Source: an uncultured Dorea sp. (lineage in GTDB: Bacteria; Bacillota; Clostridia; Lachnospirales; Lachnospiraceae). From it: DNA of 64,000 bases. The translations under genes and the position numbers were made by a program. Location: positions 1 to 64,000 of the forward strand of contig CAMSTW010000009.1 of the NCBI GenBank assembly GCA_947063855.1. Direction: 5' to 3'. Within the stretch, counting starts at the first letter, position 1. Each line of letters opens with the position of its first letter. This document shows positions 9,228 through 17,904 of this stretch, in pieces. The notes below the pieces were generated by a model. The model was not told the DNA's origin, did not search any database, and worked only from the letters and a program-made list of their open reading frames with translations.

Positions 9228-10367
9228 ATGTTCACCAAAAACAATCTGTTAAAGAAGATAGCATTGATAATGTCAGTTGTATGCATTGGCACAGGTATAG
9301 TGCTTTATAAAAATAATATGTCTGTTAACGAAAATGATATAAGTAAAGACAATACAGATACGTTAAAGCAGGGACAGATATTCTTATATGGTGAACTTCA
9401 CGCCCAGGATAATATGTTGAAAAAGGAATTAGAAATATGGGGAGAATATTATGCGGATGGAATGAGAGATTTGTTTATAGAGTACCCGTGCTTTACGGCA
9501 GAATTTCTGAATATGTGGATGCAGTCTGAGGATAATGATATTTTTGAGAAGCTATATGCAGATTGGGAAGGAATTGTGGATCATTGTCCTGAAGTGAGGG
9601 CATTTTATATGAGCATCAAAGAGAATTATCCGGATACGGTTTTTCACGGGACAGATGTGGGGCATCATTTTGAAACCGGGGAGCGATATTTAGAACATCT
9701 GCGGGTGAACGGTGAAGAAGATTCGGAAAAATATAAGTTAGCTTCGGAATCCCTTGAACATGGAAAGATATTTCACGAATATTCTGACAGCATATATCGT
9801 GAAAACATGATGACTAAGAATTTCATACGCGAATTTGAGGCATTAAATGGTACAAGTATCATGGGAATCTACGGAGGAGCACATACACAGCTTGACGGTA
9901 AGGAGTATCAGACGAAGGCTGTTCCGTGTATGGCCAGCCAATTAAAGGAACGTTACGGAGAAGCCGTACATTCTGAAGATATGTCTTCGCTGACGGAACC
10001 ATTAAAGACAGAGAGCATTCAGATTGGTAATAAAGAATATGAGGCGGCATATTATGGACAGAGTTATATGGAGCCGGTTAATCCGGAATGTAAGTATATA
10101 AGATTCTGGCGGTTGGAAGATGCGTATGAAGATATGAAAGAGCGGCCGGTTACAGGGGATATCATTTCCTATGTAAGTTACCCCATGGAGATAGCGGAAA
10201 AGCAAGTATTTCTTGTTGAATTTATAAAGTCTGATGGGTCGGTTGTATATGAATACTACCGTTCTGATGAGAATATGCGGGATGATTTACGTGAAACATA
10301 TGGATTTATAGTGGAGGAAACGTCACCAGATGGAGGAAAATCAGATGAACAGTACACACAAGTTTAA
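9228..10367 (+). CDS. Membrane-anchored EreA/ChaN/TraB-superfamily-like protein
   Basis: N-terminal TM, FLYGELHAQ and MGIYGGAHTQLDG motifs. Confidence 0.5.
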   Translation: MFTKNNLLKKIALIMSVVCIGTGIVLYKNNMSVNENDISKDNTDTLKQGQIFLYGELHAQDNMLKKELEIWGEYYADGMRDLFIEYPCFTAEFLNMWMQSEDNDIFEKLYADWEGIVDHCPEVRAFYMSIKENYPDTVFHGTDVGHHFETGERYLEHLRVNGEEDSEKYKLASESLEHGKIFHEYSDSIYRENMMTKNFIREFEALNGTSIMGIYGGAHTQLDGKEYQTKAVPCMASQLKERYGEAVHSEDMSSLTEPLKTESIQIGNKEYEAAYYGQSYMEPVNPECKYIRFWRLEDAYEDMKERPVTGDIISYVSYPMEIAEKQVFLVEFIKSDGSVVYEYYRSDENMRDDLRETYGFIVEETSPDGGKSDEQYTQV

Positions 10368-11112
10368 CGGACTGGCAGAGGTCTATGCAGCCGGGCGTCC
10401 TGCATATCCGGACTCTTTCGTTGATGAACTGTACTCACAGCATGGTTTTTCCAGAGAATCCGTGATAGCGGATGTTGCTTCCGGAACAGGAAAGTTCGCC
10501 AGATTACTGTTAGAGCGGGGCAGCTTCGTCTACTGTGTGGAGCCTAATGACGATATGCGGGCCAGGGCGGCAGAAGAATTGTCCGGATACAGCGGTGCCA
10601 GAATCGTTAACGGAACAGACGCCCGGACCTCTCTTTACGATCACTCGGTTGATTTTGTAACAGCGGCACAGGCTTTTCACTGGTTTGATCCTGTTCTTTT
10701 CAGAAAAGAATGTGTGAGGATTCTAAAAAACAGCGGACAGGTGTTCCTGATCTGGAATCTTCGTGATATGCAAAGCGGACTAAACCAGCACAGTTTTCGC
10801 ATATTTACCAGATATTGTCCGGATTTTAAGGGCTTTGCCGGAGGAATTAAGCAGGATGACATAAGGATCCGGCGATTTTTTGAAGGTGAATATACGTATA
10901 AAGAGTATAATCATCCATTGGTTTACACTTCGAAAGAAGCTTTTATCATCCGCAGCCTGTCCGGTTCCTATTCCCTTCAGGAAGGGGATCCGGGATACAG
11001 CCAGTATTTAGAGGAATTATCAAATCTGTTTGACCAGTATGCGGTAGATGGAACCCTGACTGTTCCGAATAAAATGATAGTATACTTCGGTACGTTGAAT
11101 ATCCGAAAATGA
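10345..11112 (+). CDS. Class I SAM-dependent methyltransferase
   Basis: VIADVASGTGKFARLLLERG motif I; VDFVTAAQAFHWFDP; start refined from 10330. Confidence 0.9.
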   Translation: MNSTHKFNGLAEVYAAGRPAYPDSFVDELYSQHGFSRESVIADVASGTGKFARLLLERGSFVYCVEPNDDMRARAAEELSGYSGARIVNGTDARTSLYDHSVDFVTAAQAFHWFDPVLFRKECVRILKNSGQVFLIWNLRDMQSGLNQHSFRIFTRYCPDFKGFAGGIKQDDIRIRRFFEGEYTYKEYNHPLVYTSKEAFIIRSLSGSYSLQEGDPGYSQYLEELSNLFDQYAVDGTLTVPNKMIVYFGTLNIRK

Positions 11113-11151
11113 TAAAAAATATATAAGCTGAAAAGAAAAGAGGAATCTAAG

Positions 11152-11838
11152 ATGCAAAAGAGACGAATGAATTATATTATTACTGGAATATGGCTGCTTC
11201 TGTTCGTTATTTTCACGGCTCTGGTACAGCTGGTTGATGTGGCGCCGATCGGACCGGACGGTTCAAGCGTGGGCTTTGCTTCGGTAAATGCGCTTGTCCG
11301 CGATTCTCTTGGCGCCCATGAGATCTGGTATACCATCACAGAGTGGCTTGGCGTCCTCCCGCTGTTTACCGCGGCTATATTTGCTGCAGTGGGCCTGGTT
11401 CAGTGCATTCAGAGAAGAAGTCTGTTCAAAGTTGACACAAGCATTATCTTTCTTGGAATCTTCTATATGGTTACGATCATGGTATATGTCCTGTTTGAAG
11501 TCTACGTTGTGAATTACAGGCCGATGCTGATGGAAGGGGAACTGGAGGCTTCCTATCCGTCTTCCCACACGATGCTGGTATGCTGTTTTATGGCTGCCGC
11601 GATGCTGGAGTGCGGGGTTCTGGTAAGAAGCAGGGGAGCCAATCTGTTCATACGCCTGGTATCTGCGCTCATTATGATTGTAATGGTTGCAGGGCGGCTT
11701 GCCTCAGGCGCGCACTGGTTCACGGATATCATAGGCGGGCTGCTGATCAGCGGCGCCCTGATTATGGGCCTGTATTCCGCGTTGTCTGCGCTCCCGGAAA
11801 AACGGCAGAAGCGAAGCACAGGACGGTATCAGAGATAG
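11152..11838 (+). CDS. PAP2-family phosphatase, integral membrane
   Basis: SYPSSHTMLVCC and SGAHWFTDIIGGLLIS motifs with multiple TM segments. Confidence 0.88.
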   Translation: MQKRRMNYIITGIWLLLFVIFTALVQLVDVAPIGPDGSSVGFASVNALVRDSLGAHEIWYTITEWLGVLPLFTAAIFAAVGLVQCIQRRSLFKVDTSIIFLGIFYMVTIMVYVLFEVYVVNYRPMLMEGELEASYPSSHTMLVCCFMAAAMLECGVLVRSRGANLFIRLVSALIMIVMVAGRLASGAHWFTDIIGGLLISGALIMGLYSALSALPEKRQKRSTGRYQR

Positions 11839-11883
11839 CGGCGTTCCATCGGATTGTACCGGCCGGAAGAAGGAGATAAGATC

Positions 11884-12495
11884 ATGTATTGTATATTAGT
11901 GACAGGAATTCCCGCGGCAGGGAAGACGACGATGGCAGAATATCTGTCAGAAAGGATGCGTTTACCTGTCTTTTCCAAAGACACCGTCAAAGAACTGCTG
12001 TACGACCATGTAGGCTTTCACTCAAGACAGGAAAAGGTCAGTCTTGGGATTGCAGGCATGGAGATTATATATTATGCGGCGAAGCAGTTGATGAAAGCAG
12101 GGCAGCCTTTTATACTGGAGAATAATTTTGAACATATATCAAAAGACGGTATCGAATCTCTTCTCAAAGAATACCGGTATCCTGCACTGACGGTGACTCT
12201 GACCGGAGATTACAGGGTAATCTATCAGCGTTTTCTGGAACGGAATATCAGCCCTCAGAGACATAAGGGGCATGTGCTGAATGACTGTTACCCGCAGGAG
12301 AGGGAGCATAGCGCGGAGGAATTAAGGGCAGCATCCATTTCTTATGAAGATTATCTGTATGGAATCACTCACAGGGGGTTTGATACTTTTTCTGTAGACG
12401 GCGTGCAGATGATCGTCGATACCACAGACTTTTCCCAGGTAGATATGGACGATGTCCTTAGGCAGGTTCTGGCATGGAAAGAAACGGTCCTGTGA
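11884..12495 (+). CDS. P-loop NTPase / small-molecule kinase-like
   Basis: MYCILVTGIPAAGKTTMAEYLSE Walker A. Confidence 0.75.
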   Translation: MYCILVTGIPAAGKTTMAEYLSERMRLPVFSKDTVKELLYDHVGFHSRQEKVSLGIAGMEIIYYAAKQLMKAGQPFILENNFEHISKDGIESLLKEYRYPALTVTLTGDYRVIYQRFLERNISPQRHKGHVLNDCYPQEREHSAEELRAASISYEDYLYGITHRGFDTFSVDGVQMIVDTTDFSQVDMDDVLRQVLAWKETVL

Positions 12496-12544
12496 AGCGT
12501 GAAAGAGATGGTGAAGTGAAAGAGATTGCGAAGGAGAAGAGATT

Positions 12545-14209
12545 ATGATACGGATCAGTCAGTTGAAATTAGATGTCCATCACACGGAGGATGCGTTAAA
12601 GGCGAAGGTCGGCAAGCTCCTTCGAATCGGGGAAGACGAGCTTCTGTCATATACGAAAAAGAAGCAGTCCCTGGACGCCCGGAAGAAACCGCAGCTTTTC
12701 TATGTCTATACGGTGGACGTAAAAGTAAAGGACGAAGAAGCGGTAAGAAAGCGTATCCGGAAGCAGAAGAGTTCCAATATCCAATTTCAGCCAAAGGAGA
12801 AGAAATACTCGTTAAGAGCCAGCGGAATACGACCGCTGGCTCATCGTCCTGTAGTGATCGGAACCGGACCGGCAGGCTTATTCTGCGGATATGAGCTTGC
12901 CCGTCTTGGTTACCGGCCGGTTCTTCTGGAGCGCGGCGCGTCTGTGGAAGAGCGTATGGAGGATGTGGAAGCATTCTGGAGAACGGGGCTTCTGAACCCC
13001 GGGTCCAACGTGCAGTTCGGCGAGGGCGGAGCCGGGACATTTTCCGACGGGAAGCTGAATACGCTGGTCAACGATCCGCTTGGCCGCAACGCCCGGGTTC
13101 TTGAGATCTTCGTGGAAAATGGCGCTCCAAAGGAGATTCTGTACCAGAGCAAGCCGCATATCGGAACGGATATACTGGCGAAAGTGGTGCGAAATATGCG
13201 TGAATTTATCATTTCTCATGGCGGAGATGTGAGATTCCATTCCCAGGTAACAGATCTTGTGGTTACAGAAGATATTACAGAAGATGAGGGCGCCGGGAGA
13301 CTGACAGGAGTCATAATAAGAACAGGGCAGAACACACAGGAAGTTCTGGATACGGACCTCGCTGTCCTGGCTGTCGGACACAGTGCAAGGGATACCTTTT
13401 CCATGCTGAGAGACCGGAAAGTTCCCATGGAGGCCAAAGCCTTTGCCGTGGGCATCCGCATGGAGCACCCGCAGTCTATGATTGACCGCACGCAATATGG
13501 AACAGCGCATGATCCCTGCCTTCCGGCCGCCGCTTATAAGCTGACGGCGAATCTTCCGGATGGAAGGGGCGTCTATACCTTCTGCATGTGCCCGGGAGGT
13601 TACGTTGTCAACGCATCCTCGGAATCCGGCCGCCTGGCTGTAAATGGCATGAGCTATCATGCGAGAGACGGGATCAACGCCAACAGCGCTGTGGTGGTGA
13701 CTGTCACCCCCAAGGATTATCAAGAGGCAGATTCATCAGTCAGAGAATCAGACCCGTTATCCGGGGTGGAGTTCCAGCGCAGGCTCGAAGAGGCCGCCTA
13801 CAGGGAGGGGTGCGGGAAGATTCCGGTCCAGTTATTCGAAGATTTCTGTAAGAACCAGCCGTCTGCCGGCCCCGGCGGAATAGATCCGCAGATGAAGGGC
13901 AGTTATGTCTGGGGAAATGTACGTGCAGTCTTTCCGGAAAAACTGGCGGAAGCGTTGACAGAAGGCATTCATTCCTTCGGAAGTCGTCTGAAAGGCTACG
14001 ACCGCCCGGATGCAGTGGTATCGGGCGTCGAAAGCCGGACCTCATCTCCGGTGCGGATCTTGCGGGATGAAACTATGCAAAGCAGGATCAGGGGCTTATA
14101 TCCATGCGGCGAAGGCGCCGGATATGCGGGAGGGATCACTTCTGCCGCGATAGACGGCCTAAAGATAGCCGAAGCGATATCCCGCGAATATCACAGCTGT
14201 TTCCGATAA
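12545..14209 (+). CDS. NAD(P)/FAD-dependent oxidoreductase (uncharacterised FAD dehydrogenase family)
   Basis: PVVIGTGPAGLFCGYELARLGYRPVLLERG; C-terminal LYPCGEGAGYAGGITSAAIDGLKIAEAI. Confidence 0.9.
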   Translation: MIRISQLKLDVHHTEDALKAKVGKLLRIGEDELLSYTKKKQSLDARKKPQLFYVYTVDVKVKDEEAVRKRIRKQKSSNIQFQPKEKKYSLRASGIRPLAHRPVVIGTGPAGLFCGYELARLGYRPVLLERGASVEERMEDVEAFWRTGLLNPGSNVQFGEGGAGTFSDGKLNTLVNDPLGRNARVLEIFVENGAPKEILYQSKPHIGTDILAKVVRNMREFIISHGGDVRFHSQVTDLVVTEDITEDEGAGRLTGVIIRTGQNTQEVLDTDLAVLAVGHSARDTFSMLRDRKVPMEAKAFAVGIRMEHPQSMIDRTQYGTAHDPCLPAAAYKLTANLPDGRGVYTFCMCPGGYVVNASSESGRLAVNGMSYHARDGINANSAVVVTVTPKDYQEADSSVRESDPLSGVEFQRRLEEAAYREGCGKIPVQLFEDFCKNQPSAGPGGIDPQMKGSYVWGNVRAVFPEKLAEALTEGIHSFGSRLKGYDRPDAVVSGVESRTSSPVRILRDETMQSRIRGLYPCGEGAGYAGGITSAAIDGLKIAEAISREYHSCFR

Positions 14210-14372
14210 AAGATTACGGATCTTCCCACGGAATATCATTCAAAAAAGACATATTTTCGACATCTGTGCGTACAGATTAAGAAATTTTTAATGTGATAAC
14301 TCTATACACCGTTTCCGAAATGTGATAAAATGTACTGAGTTTTTTAGATAGAGAAAACGAGGAGGAGTACAT

Positions 14373-14633
14373 ATGAAAGGAACAGGGAGCAAAAACGCCT
14401 GGGCTTTATTCCTGTTGATGCTGACAGGGATCGTACTTGGAGGATTCATCGGGCAGCTGGCGCAGGGAGTACCTGCACTTGGCTGGCTTGGTTATGGACA
14501 GGCTTTCGGCATAGAGGAGCCTATCATCCTGAATCTTGGGATTCTGGTGATTACCTTTGGTCTGTCGATCAAGATTACTATTGCAAGTATTATCGGCGTG
14601 ATCCTTGCTATCATTATTTACCGTTTCTTATAG
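14373..14633 (+). CDS. DUF4321-like small membrane protein
   Basis: 86 aa, two TM segments, immediately upstream of radC. Confidence 0.6.
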   Translation: MKGTGSKNAWALFLLMLTGIVLGGFIGQLAQGVPALGWLGYGQAFGIEEPIILNLGILVITFGLSIKITIASIIGVILAIIIYRFL

Positions 14634-14644
14634 AGTCTTTTTGA

Positions 14645-15361
14645 GTGTCGTACGAATCCAAAGATAAGATGAACCAGCCTAATACTATGAAAGAGATACC
14701 AGAGACGGAGCGTCCCTATGAGAAATGTGAACACAGAGGGAGCGCAGGCTTAAGCGACGAAGAACTGCTGGCAGTTCTGTTACGTACCGGCACCCGGGGC
14801 GAGAACGCCCTTGCGCTGGCCCGGAGGATCTTATATCATGCAGGTGAGACCGGAATTCTGGGACTTCACCAGTTCAGCATGGAGCGTCTGATGGCTATCA
14901 AAGGGATCGGTAAGGTGAAGGCAATTCAGTTATCCTGCATATCCGAACTGGCCAAGAGGCTTTCCAAGGCCTCTTACCAGGAAGCTTTAAGCTTCACGGA
15001 GCCTGCGTCGATCGCGAGGTATTATATGGAGGATATGCGGCACGAGAAGCAGGAGATTACGAAGCTTCTGATGCTGAATACGAAAGCGAAGCTTGTGGGT
15101 GAGACCGATATATCAAAGGGTACGGTGAACGCTTCCCTGGTCACGCCAAGAGAGCTTTTTATAGAAGCATTACAAAAGAATGCTGTATCCATTGTAATTA
15201 TGCATAATCACCCAAGCGGTGATCCGACTCCCAGCCGTGAAGACATGCTGACGACCAAGAGAATCCTGGATGCCGGCGCATTAATCGGGATTGAGCTGTT
15301 AGATCACATCATCATTGGCAATAATCGCTATATGAGCTTCCGGGAAGAGGGCATGCTTTAG
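14645..15361 (+). CDS. radC: RadC-family (JAB/MPN) protein
   Basis: IMHNHPSGDPTPSREDMLTTKRILDAGALIGIELLDHIIIG. Confidence 0.93.
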   Translation: MSYESKDKMNQPNTMKEIPETERPYEKCEHRGSAGLSDEELLAVLLRTGTRGENALALARRILYHAGETGILGLHQFSMERLMAIKGIGKVKAIQLSCISELAKRLSKASYQEALSFTEPASIARYYMEDMRHEKQEITKLLMLNTKAKLVGETDISKGTVNASLVTPRELFIEALQKNAVSIVIMHNHPSGDPTPSREDMLTTKRILDAGALIGIELLDHIIIGNNRYMSFREEGML

Positions 15362-15376
15362 AAAGGATCTAGTCAG

Positions 15377-16399
15377 ATGGCGAGAAATGTATACGGTCTT
15401 GATCTTGGCTCGTACGAGATCAAGGTTTATGATAAGAAGAAAGACAGCATATGGAAAGAGAAGGATGTGATCGCGCTCCGGAATGAGCGTGAGATCTTCG
15501 CAGTAGGCGACGATGCTTTCCTGATGCATGAGAAGGCACCGTCGAATATAGATGTGGTATTCCCCATGAAGGAAGGCGTCATATCCAGGTTCCATGATAT
15601 GCAGTTCCTTCTGCAGAACCTGCTTAAGAAGGGGCATCAGTTCGCACGGGGATCCGAATATGTGGTGGCAGTACCCACGGATGTAACCGAGGTGGAGAAG
15701 AAGGCGTTCTTCGACCTTGTCATCCACTCTACGGCCAGAGCGAAGGAAGTCAATATCGTGGAGCGTTCCATCGCGGATGCGATCGGGCTGAATCTGGATG
15801 TACAGAACACCAAGGGGGTATTTATCGTGAACTTCGGCGGCCAGACGACGGAGCTTTCGGTAATCGCCGAAGGCGGTATGGTCATGAACCGTCTTCTGAA
15901 GGTTGGAGGCAATACCTTCGACCAGTCGGTTATCAATCTGGTGCGCCACAGCCATGATTTCCTGATTGGAAGCCATACCGCAGAGGTGCTGCGGAAGAAT
16001 TTCGGGATATTCACCAGTGAGATCGAGTCCATGCTCACTGTGGCCGGACGGGATCTGATTACGGGAGTCCCCATGCGTAAGGGAATCTCTATCACTCTGG
16101 TGAGACTTGCGATGAAGGATCCGCTGCTTCAGTGTGTAGGCGCGATCCAGTCGCTGCTTGACCGGACGCCTCCGGAGGTCCGCAAGGCCATCAATGAGAA
16201 CGGTATCTTTCTGACCGGCGGCGTTGCCCATACTGCGGGGCTTGAGATGTATATTGAAGAGATGGTCGGGATTAAGACCCGGACGTCTGTAGACCCGGAC
16301 ATCTGTGCGGTGTCAGGGCTTAAGAAGATTATTCAGTCAAAGGATCTGCGTAAGTTCGCATTTTCCATGATTGATGAGAATTATAGGTGGATGAGATAG
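15377..16399 (+). CDS. mreB: Rod shape-determining protein MreB-like
   Basis: YGLDLGSYEIKVYDK, VGGNTFDQSV, GIFLTGGVAHTAGLE actin-like motifs; upstream of mreC. Confidence 0.88.
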   Translation: MARNVYGLDLGSYEIKVYDKKKDSIWKEKDVIALRNEREIFAVGDDAFLMHEKAPSNIDVVFPMKEGVISRFHDMQFLLQNLLKKGHQFARGSEYVVAVPTDVTEVEKKAFFDLVIHSTARAKEVNIVERSIADAIGLNLDVQNTKGVFIVNFGGQTTELSVIAEGGMVMNRLLKVGGNTFDQSVINLVRHSHDFLIGSHTAEVLRKNFGIFTSEIESMLTVAGRDLITGVPMRKGISITLVRLAMKDPLLQCVGAIQSLLDRTPPEVRKAINENGIFLTGGVAHTAGLEMYIEEMVGIKTRTSVDPDICAVSGLKKIIQSKDLRKFAFSMIDENYRWMR

Positions 16400-16401
16400 C
16401 T

Positions 16402-17382
16402 ATGAAGACCAAGAATCAATCATCTTTTTCAAGTAAATACGTACTGCTTATAATCATTGTGGTTTCTATTATACTGCTTGGGATCGAGCGCTTTACAGAC
16501 GGAGGCGGACCGCTTCGTTTTATCGGAGGGTATACAGTGATTCCCATGCAGGAAGGAATCAGCTATGTCGGGCGGTTTATGAGCGACCTGTCAGATAATT
16601 TCGAGACGCTGGATGATATGAAAGAGCGCAACAGGCAGCTGCAGTCGAAGGTGGATGAACTGACGATGGATAACACACGTCTGCGCCAGGAGAAGTACGA
16701 ACTGGACCGTCTCAGGGAATTATTCAAGCTCAGCGAGAATTATTCTGATTATGAGAAGATCGGGGCCCATGTCATTGCGAACAGCGGCAACAACTGGTTT
16801 GCAGATTTTACCATTGATAAGGGAAGCAATGACGGCGTGAAGGTGAACTCGAATGTGCTGGCCGGCAGCGGACTGGTCGGGATCGTGATTGAAGTCGGCC
16901 CGAATTACGCCCGTGTACGTTCCATTGTAGACGACGCCAGTAACGTGAGCGCCATGATGCTTTCCACCTCCGATACCTGTGTGGTCAGGGGCGATCTCGA
17001 GCTTCTTTCAGACGGAAGGCTCCGGTTCGAGAAGCTTCCGAACAATGATAATGATATCAAGGAAGGGGAGCAGGTGGTAACCTCTCATATCAGCGACCGC
17101 TTTTTACAGGGATTATTCATCGGCTATGTCAGTGATATTGAAGTCGATTCCAACAATCTGACGCGCTCGGGCTATATCACGCCTGCAGTTGATTTCAGTA
17201 AGCTGCAGGAGGTTCTGGTTATCACCACGACGAAGCAGGATATGCTTGACGCCAAAGATTCCTCAGATACTGAGAATGCAGACAATGCAGACGCCGCGGA
17301 TACAGCGAATGCGGACGATGCAGACGCCGCGGATACAGCGAATGCGGATAATGCAGGCGCCAATGAAGGAGAAGGTGAATAA
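16402..17382 (+). CDS. mreC: Rod shape-determining protein MreC with low-complexity acidic C-terminus
   Basis: N-terminal TM, coiled coil, beta domain; located between mreB and mreD. Confidence 0.9.
   Translation: MKTKNQSSFSSKYVLLIIIVVSIILLGIERFTDGGGPLRFIGGYTVIPMQEGISYVGRFMSDLSDNFETLDDMKERNRQLQSKVDELTMDNTRLRQEKYELDRLRELFKLSENYSDYEKIGAHVIANSGNNWFADFTIDKGSNDGVKVNSNVLAGSGLVGIVIEVGPNYARVRSIVDDASNVSAMMLSTSDTCVVRGDLELLSDGRLRFEKLPNNDNDIKEGEQVVTSHISDRFLQGLFIGYVSDIEVDSNNLTRSGYITPAVDFSKLQEVLVITTTKQDMLDAKDSSDTENADNADAADTANADDADAADTANADNAGANEGEGE
17287..17361 (+). repeat. 33-bp in-frame tandem repeat within mreC tail
   Basis: GCAGACGCCGCGGATACAGCGAATGCGGAYRAT at 17287-17319 and 17320-17352 plus a partial third. 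Confidence 0.85.
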
Positions 17383-17385
17383 TCC

Positions 17386-17904
17386 ATGAAGAGAAAGCTC
17401 ATAACATTTATGATTATCCTTGTCTGTTTTCTGCTGCAGAGTACAGTATTCCATTATCTTACCTTTGCTTCCATCCGGCCGAACCTTCTGATTGTGGTCA
17501 CTTCATCATTCGGATTCATGCGGGGCAAGAAGGAAGGGATGTTTGTAGGAGTGATCTGCGGGCTTTTGTCAGATCTGTTCTGGGGGAATGTTCTGGGATT
17601 TTATATGATACTTTATTCGGTAACAGGATATGTGAACGGCTCTTTTAAGCGGATGTTCTATGATGATGATATTAAGCTTCCGATCGTACTGATCGGAGCC
17701 AGCGAGCTCATATATGGTCTGATGGTATATGCATGTATCTACATGCTCCGCGGGGATTTTGCCTTCCTCAGTCATCTGACAAGTATCATTCTGCCGGAAC
17801 TGGTATACACCATTCTGGTAACGCTGGTCTTATATCAGATCATATTATACGTGAATAAGAAGCTGGAAGAAGAAGAACAAAGGAGTGCAAGCAAATTTGT
17901 ATAG
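17386..17904 (+). CDS. mreD: Rod shape-determining protein MreD
   Basis: Multi-TM, downstream of mreC, upstream of PBP2. Confidence 0.88.
   Translation: MKRKLITFMIILVCFLLQSTVFHYLTFASIRPNLLIVVTSSFGFMRGKKEGMFVGVICGLLSDLFWGNVLGFYMILYSVTGYVNGSFKRMFYDDDIKLPIVLIGASELIYGLMVYACIYMLRGDFAFLSHLTSIILPELVYTILVTLVLYQIILYVNKKLEEEEQRSASKFV

Noticed and set aside
12878-13723. 281-codon minus-strand ORF
   Set aside because: Antisense to the FAD-dependent oxidoreductase; no recognisable motifs.
15299-16231. 310-codon minus-strand ORF
   Set aside because: Antisense to mreB; no recognisable motifs.
17172-17454. Low-complexity minus-strand ORFs opposite the mreC tail
   Set aside because: Explained by the 33-bp repeat being open in several frames.
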